Origin: Pararhizobium sp. A13
Lineage (GTDB): Bacteria > Pseudomonadota > Alphaproteobacteria > Rhizobiales > Rhizobiaceae
Direction of reading: 5' to 3'
Assembly (NCBI RefSeq): GCF_040126305.1
Contig: NZ_CP149510.1
Span: 2,305,001-2,369,000 of the forward strand
DNA length: 64,000 nucleotides
The translations under genes were made by a program, and so were the position numbers. Below the pieces are notes generated by a model. It searched no databases. It was not told where the DNA came from and saw only the letters and a list, made by a program, of their open reading frames with translations. This document shows, in pieces, positions 27,165-35,734 of this stretch. Position 1 is the first letter of the stretch. Each line of letters begins with the position of its first letter.

Positions 27165-27270
27165 AGTGCTGCGTGCACGTCCGACGAAATTCCCGGCGAG
27201 CTTTGCCTCTCACCCTGACCTCTCCCCGCAGGCCAGGGCCTCATTGCTTACAGATATGCGGCTTGTTCCC

Positions 27271-27401
27271 TCTTCCCCCCGGCGGGGAGAAGGTGGCGCG
27301 AAGCGCCGGATGAGGGGGTCGGCTGGCGCCGAATTCGCCGAAAAACCCCCTCGTCGCCTCGCATACGCTCGGCACTTCTCCCCGCGGGGAGAAGTGGGAG
27401 C
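27271..27401. repeat. Palindromic C-rich intergenic repeat (RIME-like)
   Basis: Two palindromic ends bracket about 130 bases: an imperfect CTTCCCCCCGGCGGGGAGAA at the left and a perfect 24-bp palindrome (CACTTCTCCCCGCGGGGAGA ...) at 27373-27396. This sequence type is typical of rhizobial intergenic mosaic elements. No gene lies in 27165-27579. Confidence 0.7.
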
Positions 27402-27579
27402 TTGTCGCAATCGCCTTCGATCCATATGCGACAGCACTCCCGCCCGACAATAGGGCATCGCTTCATTGGGGGTGTTGCGCGTCTTTCCACCTCGTTGGAT
27501 GTCAGCTTTCGACAGGATGTGTTCGCCCGCAACCGGGGCGACATTTGCGCTGCAACCCGCACCGGTGTATCTGCCTGCC

Positions 27580-27927
27580 ATGCGCCTGAAATCCGAAATT
27601 TTCGTCTCCGCCCTCGTTCGCCGGGTTTTCAACCTCGGCGGCTATGCCGCCGTGCTGCGAAAAGGCGCTGAAGACGCCGGCGCGATTTTCATCCGGCAGC
27701 GGTCGCGGCTTGGCAGCGAAACGCTCTATGCCCCCGCACCCCAGAGTTTCTTTGACGGTTCGGCGCCTGGACGGCTGTTCGAGATCCGGCTTGAGGAGGC
27801 CGATGGCGAGGTTGTCGATCAGGCGATAGCCCGCGAAATCCGTTTCGATCCGGATTGCTGGGTGGTGGAAATTGAGGTGGATGGTCGCGGCGATCTGTTC
27901 GATGTCACCGCCGAAAGGGAAGGCTGA
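27580..27927 (+). CDS. DUF1491 family protein
   Basis: A 115-residue cytoplasmic protein opening MRLKSEIFVSALVRRVFNLG, with AEDAGAIFIRQRSR and VVDQAIAREIRFDPDCWVVE, matching the alphaproteobacterial DUF1491 family of unknown function. The start is set by the conserved N-terminus; no strong ribosome site is seen. It is convergent with the DUF2336 gene, with 10 bases between stops. Confidence 0.85.
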   Translation: MRLKSEIFVSALVRRVFNLGGYAAVLRKGAEDAGAIFIRQRSRLGSETLYAPAPQSFFDGSAPGRLFEIRLEEADGEVVDQAIAREIRFDPDCWVVEIEVDGRGDLFDVTAEREG

Positions 27928-27937
27928 CGTCGGTTTG

Positions 27938-28924
27938 TCAGCGTCCGCGACCGAAAGCCCGGTTCTGCTGGGGGACGGCGCCGTCGCGCGCGGTCGTTTC
28001 CTTGGCGACAGGCGTCCGGCGCGGATCGGCGCCGCGTTCGGGCGCAAGATAGGGCTGATGTTCGGCCTTGGCCGCCGCTTCTTCCTGCTCCATGCGCAGC
28101 CAGGATTGAAGGCGGAGGCGGCTTGTCTCTGGCGTGAGCGACGCGATGAGCGCATCGCCGCGCGTGGCGCCGCCGAAGCGTTCGCCAAGATCCGGATAGA
28201 GCGCGCCAAGGATGAAAAGCGTGTCCGCAGGCTGCATGCCAAGCGCGGTCAGGGCAATGGCGAGTTGCTGGCCGGAGATGTCGAGAAGGATGCGTTCGCC
28301 AAGCTCCAGGCTGGTCGACAGGGCGCTCGCAAGGCTGGCGGCGAAAAGATTGGCCTCGCCGGAGCGAGCGAAGCGGACGAGAAGCGCCTCGTGAAGCGGG
28401 CTGACGGGCGCGATGACCGGGTCATTTGGCCCGTCCTGCTTGGGCGCGCGGGCAAGCGCCTTGATATCGCTGCGCAATTGTTCTTCGCGCAGCAGTTTCG
28501 CAGCGTCCGATGCGGGTGCGGACAGACGCATTTCGGCCGCGGCCGGCACCTCGGGCGTTTTTACGAGCGCGCTGGCCGTCTGGCGGCGCTCGACAAGCGC
28601 ATCGACCACGTGAACCGATAGGTTTTCGCGGCGGGCAATTGCGGTGGCATGAGCCGGACCCTGGGCGCGGATGATCTGCATGAGGGTCGCATCGCTGATC
28701 GAGGTCGAGCGGGTGAGGAAAATCGCGGCAATAGACACTGGCGCGTTGCCGATCAGGAGCGCCACCGATTGCGGCACGTGCGGGCACTGCGAGAGCGCGG
28801 CTGCCGCCTGGCGGCGGGCTTCGTCGCTGGAGGCGGCAAACAGGGGTTCGAACAGTTCCGCAAATTGCTTGAGGTCGGACCGGCGCGGATGGCGCAATCC
28901 CTCGAAGCCGGTCACGGTCGCCAT
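27938..28924 (-). CDS. DUF2336 family protein
   Basis: A 328-residue, mainly helical cytoplasmic protein with HEAT-like repeats of the DUF2336 type (DLKQFAELFEPLFAASSDEA, LLIGNAPVSIAAIFLTRSTS). Its Pro/Arg-rich C-terminus is not conserved-looking. Relatives occur only in alphaproteobacteria; some are linked to flagellar or cell-cycle control, but no function is proven. ATG 28924 (MATVTGFEGLRHPRRSDLKQ) is preferred. The frame also extends upstream to GTG 29011 through a segment (VADRFRELERPQAGR) that could be coding. Confidence 0.7.
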   Translation of the reverse strand: MATVTGFEGLRHPRRSDLKQFAELFEPLFAASSDEARRQAAAALSQCPHVPQSVALLIGNAPVSIAAIFLTRSTSISDATLMQIIRAQGPAHATAIARRENLSVHVVDALVERRQTASALVKTPEVPAAAEMRLSAPASDAAKLLREEQLRSDIKALARAPKQDGPNDPVIAPVSPLHEALLVRFARSGEANLFAASLASALSTSLELGERILLDISGQQLAIALTALGMQPADTLFILGALYPDLGERFGGATRGDALIASLTPETSRLRLQSWLRMEQEEAAAKAEHQPYLAPERGADPRRTPVAKETTARDGAVPQQNRAFGRGR

Positions 28925-29217
28925 CAGGACGACGTCCTTCAGCCGTCCTGCCTGCGGCCTTTCCAACTCACGAAACCGGTCCGCCACGGATACACCCACT
29001 CGTACATACACACCACTGTCCCGATTTCGGACGAACGGTCTTTCCGGTCACCCGAAGGGATATCGAAATCTCAGGCAAAATCGGAGGGCATCGTTCGAAC
29101 GTCGTGGCCGACACCAGTGTCAATGACGCTAAAGCGCTGAAAACATTGGCGCCGGCACAGTTCATGCCGACCCTGCCGATCATGGCTGAATGATCGGGAG
29201 AGAGTACGGCCACGTGG

Positions 29218-29232
29218 TTAACATTTCGTTTA
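29218..29232. promoter_or_regulatory. CtrA-like site in the gap upstream of the DUF2336 gene
   Basis: TTAACATTTCGTTTA fits TTAA-N7-TTAA with one mismatch. It lies in the 440-base stretch 28925-29366, which otherwise holds only the terminator below. Confidence 0.25.
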
Positions 29233-29319
29233 CCGATCGAAAAGGACGGTACCGGCATCTTGTATACAGGTGTCGCGGCAGCGGCATTGCGGCCGCTGGA
29301 AGGTTGCCCGGGAACGCAG

Positions 29320-29344
29320 AACGGGCGGCATCATGCCGCCCGTT
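29320..29344 (-). terminator. Hairpin after the SH3 protein gene
   Basis: A perfect inverted repeat AACGGGCGGCAT-C-ATGCCGCCCGTT sits 22 bases past the stop of the SH3-domain gene. It has no long T tail. Confidence 0.65.
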
Positions 29345-29366
29345 GCAATGTTTGCGGGAAACCATG

Positions 29367-30200
29367 TCAATCGCAGCGGTCATCGCCTGGCCGGCAACGG
29401 CGGCGGCTATCCCGGTTCCGGCTATGGTCGCGGTCCGTGTCGCGGCGCTGCACGCGTGGGCGATCCCTGTCACGCTCGCGCCTGTCGCGGAATTCCCGGA
29501 CGTCGTCGCGGCGACGGCGCTCGGCGCGGTCACGATCACGGTTGCGGTCACGGCGCTCGATGCGGTCCCGACCGCGGTCACGGCGTTCGATACGATCTCT
29601 GTCGCCGTCTCGGCGTTCGATACGGGCCCGGTCGCGGTCGCGGCGAGAGCGTTCGAAGACCTCGCCATCATCGCCGCGGCGCATACGGTCGAAGGCCTCG
29701 TAGTCGCGGCGAATGCGGCGATCGCGCTGATAACGATCCCCGTCGGTATCACGGCGATAGTAGTCGCGGTTGCGGCGGTAGTCGTCGCGATCACCGCGAT
29801 AGTAGTCCCGCTGCCTGTAGAAGTCGCGGTTGCGGTAGTAGCGATCCCAATAATTGCCGATCTCGAAGGTCACAAACGGAATACCGAGCGTGTCGTAATA
29901 ATCCGGCTCCAGGTAGACGCGGCTTTGCTGGTACTCCACCTGCACGTAGCGGGCCGCGACCCAGCCGCGAGCGTAGTAGAAGGACACGTCGCACCAGGCA
30001 ATGTCGGCAAGACAGCCATGGATTTCCACCGACGTGCCGACGGGAATGACGGTGACCGCCGGATAGCCCGTGCCCGGTCCCGACCGCATGTTGACATTGG
30101 CAGTGGCAAAGCCTGCCGCCGCCTGTGCGGTGGCGGGCAGCAGAAACGCGGCTAGCGCCAGCAAAGCGGCCTTCCATGCATGTTTTCGATATGTCGTCAT
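29367..30200 (-). CDS. Secreted SH3-domain protein with an Arg/Asp-rich repeat tail
   Basis: A 277-residue protein. A signal peptide (residues 1-28, AALLALAAFLLPATAQA) leads into a bacterial SH3 domain at about 30-90 (ATANVNMRSGPGTGYPAVTV, ARGWVAARYVQVEY). From about residue 118 the protein is built of Arg, Asp and Tyr only with few exceptions, including tandem copies of the pattern RIERRDRGRD. Bacterial SH3 domains often bind cell-wall peptides. The tail is low-complexity and highly charged, so its length is likely to vary between strains. ATG 30200 follows GGAGAGTTG. Confidence 0.8.
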   Translation of the reverse strand: MTTYRKHAWKAALLALAAFLLPATAQAAAGFATANVNMRSGPGTGYPAVTVIPVGTSVEIHGCLADIAWCDVSFYYARGWVAARYVQVEYQQSRVYLEPDYYDTLGIPFVTFEIGNYWDRYYRNRDFYRQRDYYRGDRDDYRRNRDYYRRDTDGDRYQRDRRIRRDYEAFDRMRRGDDGEVFERSRRDRDRARIERRDGDRDRIERRDRGRDRIERRDRNRDRDRAERRRRDDVREFRDRRERDRDRPRVQRRDTDRDHSRNRDSRRRCRPGDDRCD

Positions 30201-30458
30201 CAACTCTCCATCCCTATCGATCGGCGTCGGGTCCGCTGCGGCGACCGTGCCATTCGTTGGCGCACACACCTTTGTTTTTATGTCTTTTTTGAGATGACAC
30301 CTTTTCAAAAGCCGTGCGTGTTTCACGGAGAAACGCGAAAGCCACGCCCTTCGTTCCGAGGAGGGTGAATGGCGCCTGCCGGGAACGGGGCCAGCGAAAA
30401 ACCGGGAACCAAAGACAGGCTGGCGCGTTGAGACGACGTTGGAAAAGGAGCCCCTGAC

Positions 30459-30737
30459 ATGGTCGAAAAGAAATTCGCAGCCGTACCGAATGAAGCCGAA
30501 ATCGACGGGAGTGCCGCACGGGTCGATCTCGACAACCAGATCGCCGAATTGCGCGCCGAGATCGCCCGGCTGACGGAATCCGTTTCAGCCATCGGCACGG
30601 GCGCAAGGGCCGTGGTGGCGTCCGAAGCCGAAGTGTTGACTGAACGCCTGCGCGAACGTGTCCGCGAGGAGCCCGTTTCGACCTTGCTGGCGATCGCTGG
30701 AGTTGCCTTCGTCATCGGCCTGCTGGCAAGGCGGTGA
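30459..30737 (+). CDS. Small ElaB/YqjD-like (DUF883) protein
   Basis: A 92-residue protein: an acidic helical N-terminal part (QIAELRAEIARLTESV), a heptad-like middle (AEVLTERLRERVREEPVSTL) and a C-terminal membrane segment (LLAIAGVAFVIGLLARR). The end motif is typical of the C-tail anchored ElaB/YqjD group, which binds ribosomes in E. coli; that role is not shown here. The ribosome site AAGGAGCCCCTGAC is strong. Confidence 0.75.
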   Translation: MVEKKFAAVPNEAEIDGSAARVDLDNQIAELRAEIARLTESVSAIGTGARAVVASEAEVLTERLRERVREEPVSTLLAIAGVAFVIGLLARR

Positions 30738-30905
30738 TCACCGGGGCGTTTGCCCTGTTCCCTTCGGAACGGCGGCGCCTCGATTGCTCGTCTATTGTCA
30801 TTTTTGAAAGCGGAAGGCTTTGTCCGGTGTTATCGTCCGAGCAAATCAGGTCGGCAAATTAACCAAGAGCAGCGATTTCTATCGCTAGGATTAGGGTTTT
30901 GACCG

Positions 30906-30921
30906 TTAAGGAGCTATTAAC
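30906..30921. promoter_or_regulatory. Consensus CtrA box
   Basis: TTAAGGAGCTATTAAC matches TTAA-N7-TTAAC exactly. It sits in the 402-base gene-free stretch 30738-31139, about 220 bases before the 60-residue gene. A GCAGATC-ACGC-GATCTGC hairpin follows at about 30951-30968. Confidence 0.5.
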
Positions 30922-31139
30922 TATCGTATGGCTCTATCGGATAGCCGGTGGCAGATCACGCGATCTGCAGACGGCCCCGCTTTTAGGAATGGCATGACAT
31001 CCGGGTGTCCCGGAAGAAGGAGCAAACGAGAAAGGCGCAGATGTCCGGGCGAAAGCTTGAGGAACGCGTCGGCCCGCAGAACGGGCAGGGTGAAATAAAC
31101 GATAGTTCATCCGTCTCAACCAGATTTTTGGAGACGAGC

Positions 31140-31322
31140 ATGGCAGAAGTTATTCGAATAGAGGACCGCCTTACGCGGGCACCGCCGAAGCCGGCGATGG
31201 GTCCTGTTGCGCCGAGCAACGCCGTCATCCTGTTGTTCACCGGCATTCGCTACGAGCGGCTGGACGGCCACAGGGGTGCAACGCCGCCGAAACCGGTTCC
31301 CGACCAGACCAAGAAACATTGA
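31140..31322 (+). CDS. Small conserved-looking protein of unknown function
   Basis: A 60-residue soluble protein beginning MAEVIRIEDRLTRAPPKPAM and rich in Pro near both ends, with a hydrophobic centre (NAVILLFTGIRYERLD). ATG 31140 has GGAGACGAGC upstream. A longer in-frame start (GTG 31005) adds a lysine-rich stretch without a good ribosome site and is not preferred. No family function is known to me. A consensus CtrA box lies upstream. Confidence 0.6.
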   Translation: MAEVIRIEDRLTRAPPKPAMGPVAPSNAVILLFTGIRYERLDGHRGATPPKPVPDQTKKH

Positions 31323-31399
31323 GATATTTTTGAAGCCGGTGCGACTCAGCCCCGCCGCACCTTCTCCGACACACGCCCCTGAATTTTGAGTTTTGCGGC

Positions 31400-31945
31400 T
31401 CAGCGCCGGAACGGCTCGCAGCTCGATTCGGCGAGAAAATTACGCACGGGCTCTTCGAAACTGTCGGTTGGGGCGAGCGCACGCAGCACGGCATAACCTT
31501 CCTCGTCCGGCATTTCGACCATGATCGACTGGGCGAGGCTTGCAGGCGGCGTCTTTCTGAGATCGACCAGCTGGATCGGCGTTGCCATCACCAGATCGAG
31601 ATTGCCGTTCACTGCCGTGTGGTCGTTCATGCTGAAAATCTCGTTGGAATCAGCGTCGTAGATCGACAACGACCAGAAGGGGACTGCGCCCTTGGCAAGG
31701 AACCGGACGGCGCCGGCGCTGACTGAAAAGCCGCAGACGGCGACGCGCAGGAACGGGTCCTCATTGGCAAGGCCGGTCGGGCCAGGCTCATTGGTCAGCG
31801 GGAAGAAGCTGTCCATTTCGTAAAGACCGAGCACCCGGCTATAGGCATCCTTGCCGGTGAACTGCGGCAGCGCCAGGATGATGACGATGTGCAGCAGTGC
31901 GGCACCGACGAGGCCGACGAGGATGGCGAAGAGAACACTACGCAT
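31400..31945 (-). CDS. DUF1254-type protein
   Basis: A 181-residue protein with an N-terminal signal anchor (VLFAILVGLVGAALLHIVII) and the conserved segments VLGLYEMDSFFPLTNEP, FLAKGAVPFWSLSIYDADSN and MVEMPDEEGYAVLRALAPTD. It starts inside the stop region of the DUF1214 gene (8-base overlap), and the two domains are often fused or paired in other bacteria. They are predicted envelope proteins of unknown role. Confidence 0.72.
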   Translation of the reverse strand: MRSVLFAILVGLVGAALLHIVIILALPQFTGKDAYSRVLGLYEMDSFFPLTNEPGPTGLANEDPFLRVAVCGFSVSAGAVRFLAKGAVPFWSLSIYDADSNEIFSMNDHTAVNGNLDLVMATPIQLVDLRKTPPASLAQSIMVEMPDEEGYAVLRALAPTDSFEEPVRNFLAESSCEPFRR

Positions 31946-32525
31946 CCTGGCATCCCGTCTTGACGATCTTCGGCATGGCGAGATCGATGAGGCCGGAGGA
32001 GCCGGCGGTCGGGGTGTCGAGCAGGGTCAGCACCAGTTTGAAGGCGCCGATGTCACGGATCGCAAGCCAGTTGTCGGGTTGGGCGACTGCGGAGACATGG
32101 ATCACAAAAGAGCTATCCGGCTGGCGCAGAACCGTCCAGGCATTGATCGCGCCGGGCAAGGCCGGATCGGCCTTCATCGGCTGGTCGTTGGCGCTGGTCG
32201 AATAGAGCGTCCAGAAGCGGGCCGGCGGGGTGACGCCGGTTATATCATAGGAGCAGCCGGAGGAGAGCTTTTCGCCGGCGCTGTCGGTGGCTGCGGTGAA
32301 CGGCAGGCCCTCGGCGCCACCATAAAGCAGCTTGCCTGCGCGCGCCCGGTGCGCCTTGGCATAGGGGTCGGTATTCTTCGTCTGGGCATCCGGAAAGGCG
32401 ACCCAGGGGCCGAGCGCGATCGCCCCGAAGCCGACCGTTGCCTTCAAGGCCGAGACGGTCGAGACGATGCCGACGCCGAAGGCGACGCACAGGGCAAGGG
32501 CGACGAGGAGAGGGATGCGGAACAA
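31938..32525 (-). CDS. DUF1214-type protein
   Basis: A 195-residue protein with a signal anchor (PLLVALALCVAFGVGIVSTV) and the DUF1214 pattern FWTLYSTSANDQPM, SSFVIHVSAVAQPDNWLAIR and FKLVLTLLDTPTAGSSGLID. The start is a TTG at 32525 with AAGG 8 bases before it; a longer frame would run through the repeat at 32590-32752. It is translated first, with the DUF1254 gene overlapping its end. Confidence 0.72.
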   Translation of the reverse strand: MFRIPLLVALALCVAFGVGIVSTVSALKATVGFGAIALGPWVAFPDAQTKNTDPYAKAHRARAGKLLYGGAEGLPFTAATDSAGEKLSSGCSYDITGVTPPARFWTLYSTSANDQPMKADPALPGAINAWTVLRQPDSSFVIHVSAVAQPDNWLAIRDIGAFKLVLTLLDTPTAGSSGLIDLAMPKIVKTGCQDA

Positions 32526-32589
32526 GGGCTTACCTTGGGGATGAAGGTTGAATGGCAGGCGAACGGCGTTTCGAGTTCGTTGCGGCGTG

Positions 32590-32752
32590 CCCCCCTCTGT
32601 CCCTTCGGGACATCTCCCCCACAAGGGGGGAGATTGGCAGCAAGCGGCCGCCGGCACCGGCAATAAGCTGTATTTTCGATTGCGCGGAGGCGTGGGAAAA
32701 GAACGATCTCCCCCCTTGAGGGGGAGATGTCACGTGGTGACAGAGGTGGGTG
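32590..32752. repeat. Palindromic repeat, family A, copy 1
   Basis: The two ends mirror each other: CCCCCCTCTGTCCCTTCGGG with ATCTCCCCC...GGGGGGAGAT at left, and GATCTCCCCCCTTGAGGGGG with TGTCACGTGGTGACAGAGG at right. Between them is a short unrelated spacer. Copies 2 (33141) and 3 (42051) share these ends. Confidence 0.8.
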
Positions 32753-32765
32753 AGCCATACATTCA

Positions 32766-33137
32766 TCACTTGAACGCTCCGGCGCCGACGACCCGCACAA
32801 TGTGCTGGCAGACGTTGTCGATATCGCGAAGAACATCGTCGTTCCAGAAGCGCAATACGGTCCATCCAAGCGACGACAACAGATCATCACGAACATCATC
32901 GTGAAGCCGCTGTTCTTCCCGTCCATGACCGGAGCCATCGACCTCGACAATGATCGTGTGCTCGGGGCATGCGAAATCAACGACATAGCCGGCGATCGGC
33001 AATTGTCGGCGGAAGCCCATGCCCATCAGCCGATGCGCGCGAAGCTCGTTCCAGAGCTTCAACTCCGCATCCGTCATCGCCTTGCGCATTGAGCGGGCGT
33101 TTTTTCGGACAACGGGTCTGACATCAGAGTCCGGCAA
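32766..33137 (-). CDS. DUF559-domain endonuclease-like protein
   Basis: A protein of about 123 residues of the DUF559/Vsr-like PD-(D/E)xK nuclease fold. It shows RKAMTDAELKLWNELRAHRL, FRRQLPIAGYVVDFACPEHT, IIVEVDGSGHG (catalytic D, E-x-D) and GWTVLRFWNDDVLRDIDNV. TTG 33137 is chosen so that the Arg-rich N-terminus (VRPVVRKNARSMRK) is kept; ATG 33089 is the alternative. A longer frame through the upstream repeat (to 33350) would translate the repeat and is rejected. The gene lies almost exactly between two copies of repeat family A, which suggests that repeat and nuclease moved or spread together. Confidence 0.75.
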   Translation of the reverse strand: MPDSDVRPVVRKNARSMRKAMTDAELKLWNELRAHRLMGMGFRRQLPIAGYVVDFACPEHTIIVEVDGSGHGREEQRLHDDVRDDLLSSLGWTVLRFWNDDVLRDIDNVCQHIVRVVGAGAFK

Positions 33138-33140
33138 AAC

Positions 33141-33302
33141 ACCCCCTTCTGTCCCTGCGGGACATCTCCCCCTCAAGGGGGAGATCAGGGGAAGCCCACC
33201 CCCCGCTGCATCAAAAACCTCGCCCGCAATTGGCAGCCAGCGAGGGAAAAGAGCAATCTCCCCCCTTGAGGGGGAGATGTCACGAAGTGACAGAGGGGGG
33301 TG
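33141..33302. repeat. Palindromic repeat, family A, copy 2
   Basis: CCCCCTTCTGTCCCTGCGGG and CATCTCCCCCTCAAGGGGGA at left mirror GCAATCTCCCCCCTTGAGGG and GTCACGAAGTGACAGAGG at right. It touches the start of the DUF559 gene and lies just past the end of the PBP1A gene. Confidence 0.8.
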
Positions 33303-33336
33303 ACCGGGCGGGAGGCTCGCGATCGAAGTGCAGACC

Positions 33337-35583
33337 TCAGCGTCCCGCATTCCGTCCTCCCTTGACGATCTCGCCGGTGGATTGCAGGTCGATCCCGGCG
33401 ACTTTGCCGGGCAGGTCGGCCGGCGCCTTCAGCGGGGCAGCGGTGTTGAATTTCTCGGCGATCGATTTCAACAGGCGGGTCACGTCGGACGAGAGCGAGC
33501 GGGGGCGCACGAGTGGGGGAAGTGCGTTTTCATCCACGGGCTTGGCGGCTGCGCCCTCGGCCTCCTTCTTCTTGGCGTCGGGGCCTGGCAGCGGGTTTTC
33601 GATGCCGGGGATGGCGCGGTGCTCGATGCCCTGCTCGGCATAGTCCATCAGCCGCTTGAAGGTCATGGCCGGAAGCGAGCCGCCGGTCATGTTGTTGGTC
33701 GAGGTATAGTCGTCATTGCCGAACCAGACCGCGGTCGTGTAATCGCCAGTGAAGCCGACGAACCAGGCGTCGCGATAGGCCTGCGTCGTGCCGGTCTTGC
33801 CGCCGACGACGATGCCGTTGTCGAGTGCCGCCTTGCGGGCGGTGCCGATGATCGGGATCTGGGTCAGCATGTAGTTCATGTTGGCATTGGCTTCCTCGCT
33901 GACGACGCGTTTGGCCGGTGGTTCGTCGCGGCCGAAGTCGTAGAGGATATCGCCGTCGTAATTGAGGACCTGGCTGATGCCGTGGCGGCGTGCCTGCAGG
34001 CCGCCGGCGGGGAAGACGGCGTAGGCCGTCGCCTGGTCGAGAACCGTGACCTCCGATGTGCCGAGCGGCATGGTCTTGTCGGTGCGGATCGTGGTTTCGA
34101 CACCCATCTTCTTGGCCGTCGCGGCGATGATCTCGGTGCCGAGCTCATCCTTGGCGAGGCGGACAGGAACGGTGTTGATTGACTTGGCGATGGCGGTCAG
34201 AAGCGTGACCCTGCCGGAATAGCTGCGGCCGTAATTCTGCGGCGACCAGCCGCGCCAGGTGACCGGCGCGTCGCTGATGGTCGAATCCGGCTTGAAACCT
34301 TTTTCCATGGCGGCCGTGTAGGTATAGACCTTGAAGGACGAGCCCGGCTGGCGCAGCGCCTTGGTGGCACGGTTGAACTGGCTCTCGCCGTAATCCCTTC
34401 CGCCGACCATGGCGCGCACGGCGCCGCCATTTTCGATCATCACCATGGCGCCCTGCTTGACCTTGTAGCTTTCGCCATATTGCCGAAGGCTCGCTTCGAC
34501 CGATTCCTCGGCGGCCTGCTGCAGGCCCATGTCGATCGTGGTGCGCACGACGAGGGAGTGTTGGGCGAACGGCGCGGCAATGCGCTGCACCTCATCGAAG
34601 GCCCAGTCGAGGAAGAAATCGGGGGCCTGGACCTGGGCCCGGTCGATGACGGTCGCCGGATTGAGGCGGGCGGCGATCACCTGTCCTTCGGTCATCAGGC
34701 CGCCCTGGACGAGGTTGGTCAAGACCTCGTTGGCGCGGGCACGGGCGGCCGGCAGGTTGACATGCGGTGCGTAGCGGGCAGGCGCCTTGAACAGGCCGGC
34801 GAGCATGGCGCTTTCGGCGAGATTGATATCGGTGATGTTCTTGCCGAAATAGAACTGCGAGGCCGCCGCTGCGCCGAACGTGCCGCCGCCCATATAGGCG
34901 CGGTCGAGATAGAGCCGCAGGATCTCTTTCTTCGACAGGTTGCTTTCCAGCCAAACGGCAAGGAAGGCCTCCTTGATCTTGCGCTCGATGGTGCGCTCGT
35001 TTGACAGGAACAGGTTCTTGGCGAGCTGCTGGGTCAGCGTCGAGCCGCCCTGGACGACGCCGCCGGCGCGGGCGTTTTCGGTCATGGCACGGGACAGGCC
35101 GAGGAAGTCGATGCCGTAATGATCGAAGAAGCGGCGATCCTCGGTTGCCAGCACCGCCTTGATCAGCGTGTCCGGCAGTTCGTCGATCGGCACGGAGTCT
35201 TCATGGATGATGCCGCGATGGCCGATTTCGTTGCCATAGCGATCCAGGAAGGTGACGGCGAAATCGCTCTGGGCGCGCCAGTTGCCCTTGGTCTCCTCGA
35301 AGGCCGGCAGCGCCAGCGCCAGCATCAGCACGGAGCCGGCGGTGCCCCAGGTCATGCACTCGCCGAGCACTTCGAACAGCGCCTTCTTCCAGCCGCGCAC
35401 GGTAAAGCGGCGGAAGAAGATGGTGAGGTCCTCCCACCAGACGCCGAGACGGAAACCGGCATTCCAGACGGTCGAATCGATCCAGGAATCGACGCGCAGC
35501 AGGATATGGCGCTTCCTCGGGCGGTCATCCCGCGGGACGCCGTCATTTTGGGTCCGGTTGTCGTCTTGGTTTGGATCCTGCAC
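33337..35583 (-). CDS. Class A penicillin-binding protein (bifunctional peptidoglycan synthase)
   Basis: A 748-residue protein that polymerises and crosslinks peptidoglycan at the inner membrane. A basic cytoplasmic N-terminus is followed by a membrane anchor at about 78-94. The GT51 glycosyltransferase has catalytic E148 in ATEDRRFFDHYGID, plus QGGSTLTQQLAKNLFL. The transpeptidase has S415-S-F-K418, S468-I-N470 and K596-T-G. The tail past about 670 is Pro/Ala/Lys-rich. The start is GTG 35583 with AGGA about 11 bases before. It is a single gene, related to PBP1A/MrcA forms. Confidence 0.92.
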   Translation of the reverse strand: MQDPNQDDNRTQNDGVPRDDRPRKRHILLRVDSWIDSTVWNAGFRLGVWWEDLTIFFRRFTVRGWKKALFEVLGECMTWGTAGSVLMLALALPAFEETKGNWRAQSDFAVTFLDRYGNEIGHRGIIHEDSVPIDELPDTLIKAVLATEDRRFFDHYGIDFLGLSRAMTENARAGGVVQGGSTLTQQLAKNLFLSNERTIERKIKEAFLAVWLESNLSKKEILRLYLDRAYMGGGTFGAAAASQFYFGKNITDINLAESAMLAGLFKAPARYAPHVNLPAARARANEVLTNLVQGGLMTEGQVIAARLNPATVIDRAQVQAPDFFLDWAFDEVQRIAAPFAQHSLVVRTTIDMGLQQAAEESVEASLRQYGESYKVKQGAMVMIENGGAVRAMVGGRDYGESQFNRATKALRQPGSSFKVYTYTAAMEKGFKPDSTISDAPVTWRGWSPQNYGRSYSGRVTLLTAIAKSINTVPVRLAKDELGTEIIAATAKKMGVETTIRTDKTMPLGTSEVTVLDQATAYAVFPAGGLQARRHGISQVLNYDGDILYDFGRDEPPAKRVVSEEANANMNYMLTQIPIIGTARKAALDNGIVVGGKTGTTQAYRDAWFVGFTGDYTTAVWFGNDDYTSTNNMTGGSLPAMTFKRLMDYAEQGIEHRAIPGIENPLPGPDAKKKEAEGAAAKPVDENALPPLVRPRSLSSDVTRLLKSIAEKFNTAAPLKAPADLPGKVAGIDLQSTGEIVKGGRNAGR

Positions 35584-35734
35584 GGCGATAGGCGTCCTGA
35601 TGGCTCGGTTCCCCGGGCCGATATTTGCATGGGGCGGGTTTCTATTCTATGCCGATATCGATAATGAGCCTTAAAAAACCGGCAATCTTTTGTAAAATTG
35701 TCGCAGAAATCGAACACAAGAAAGTACGAAAATC

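Noticed and set aside
33138..33350. N-terminal extension of the DUF559 protein through the repeat
   Set aside because: It would translate the palindromic repeat (SLRDISPSRGEI type residues), a common false extension.
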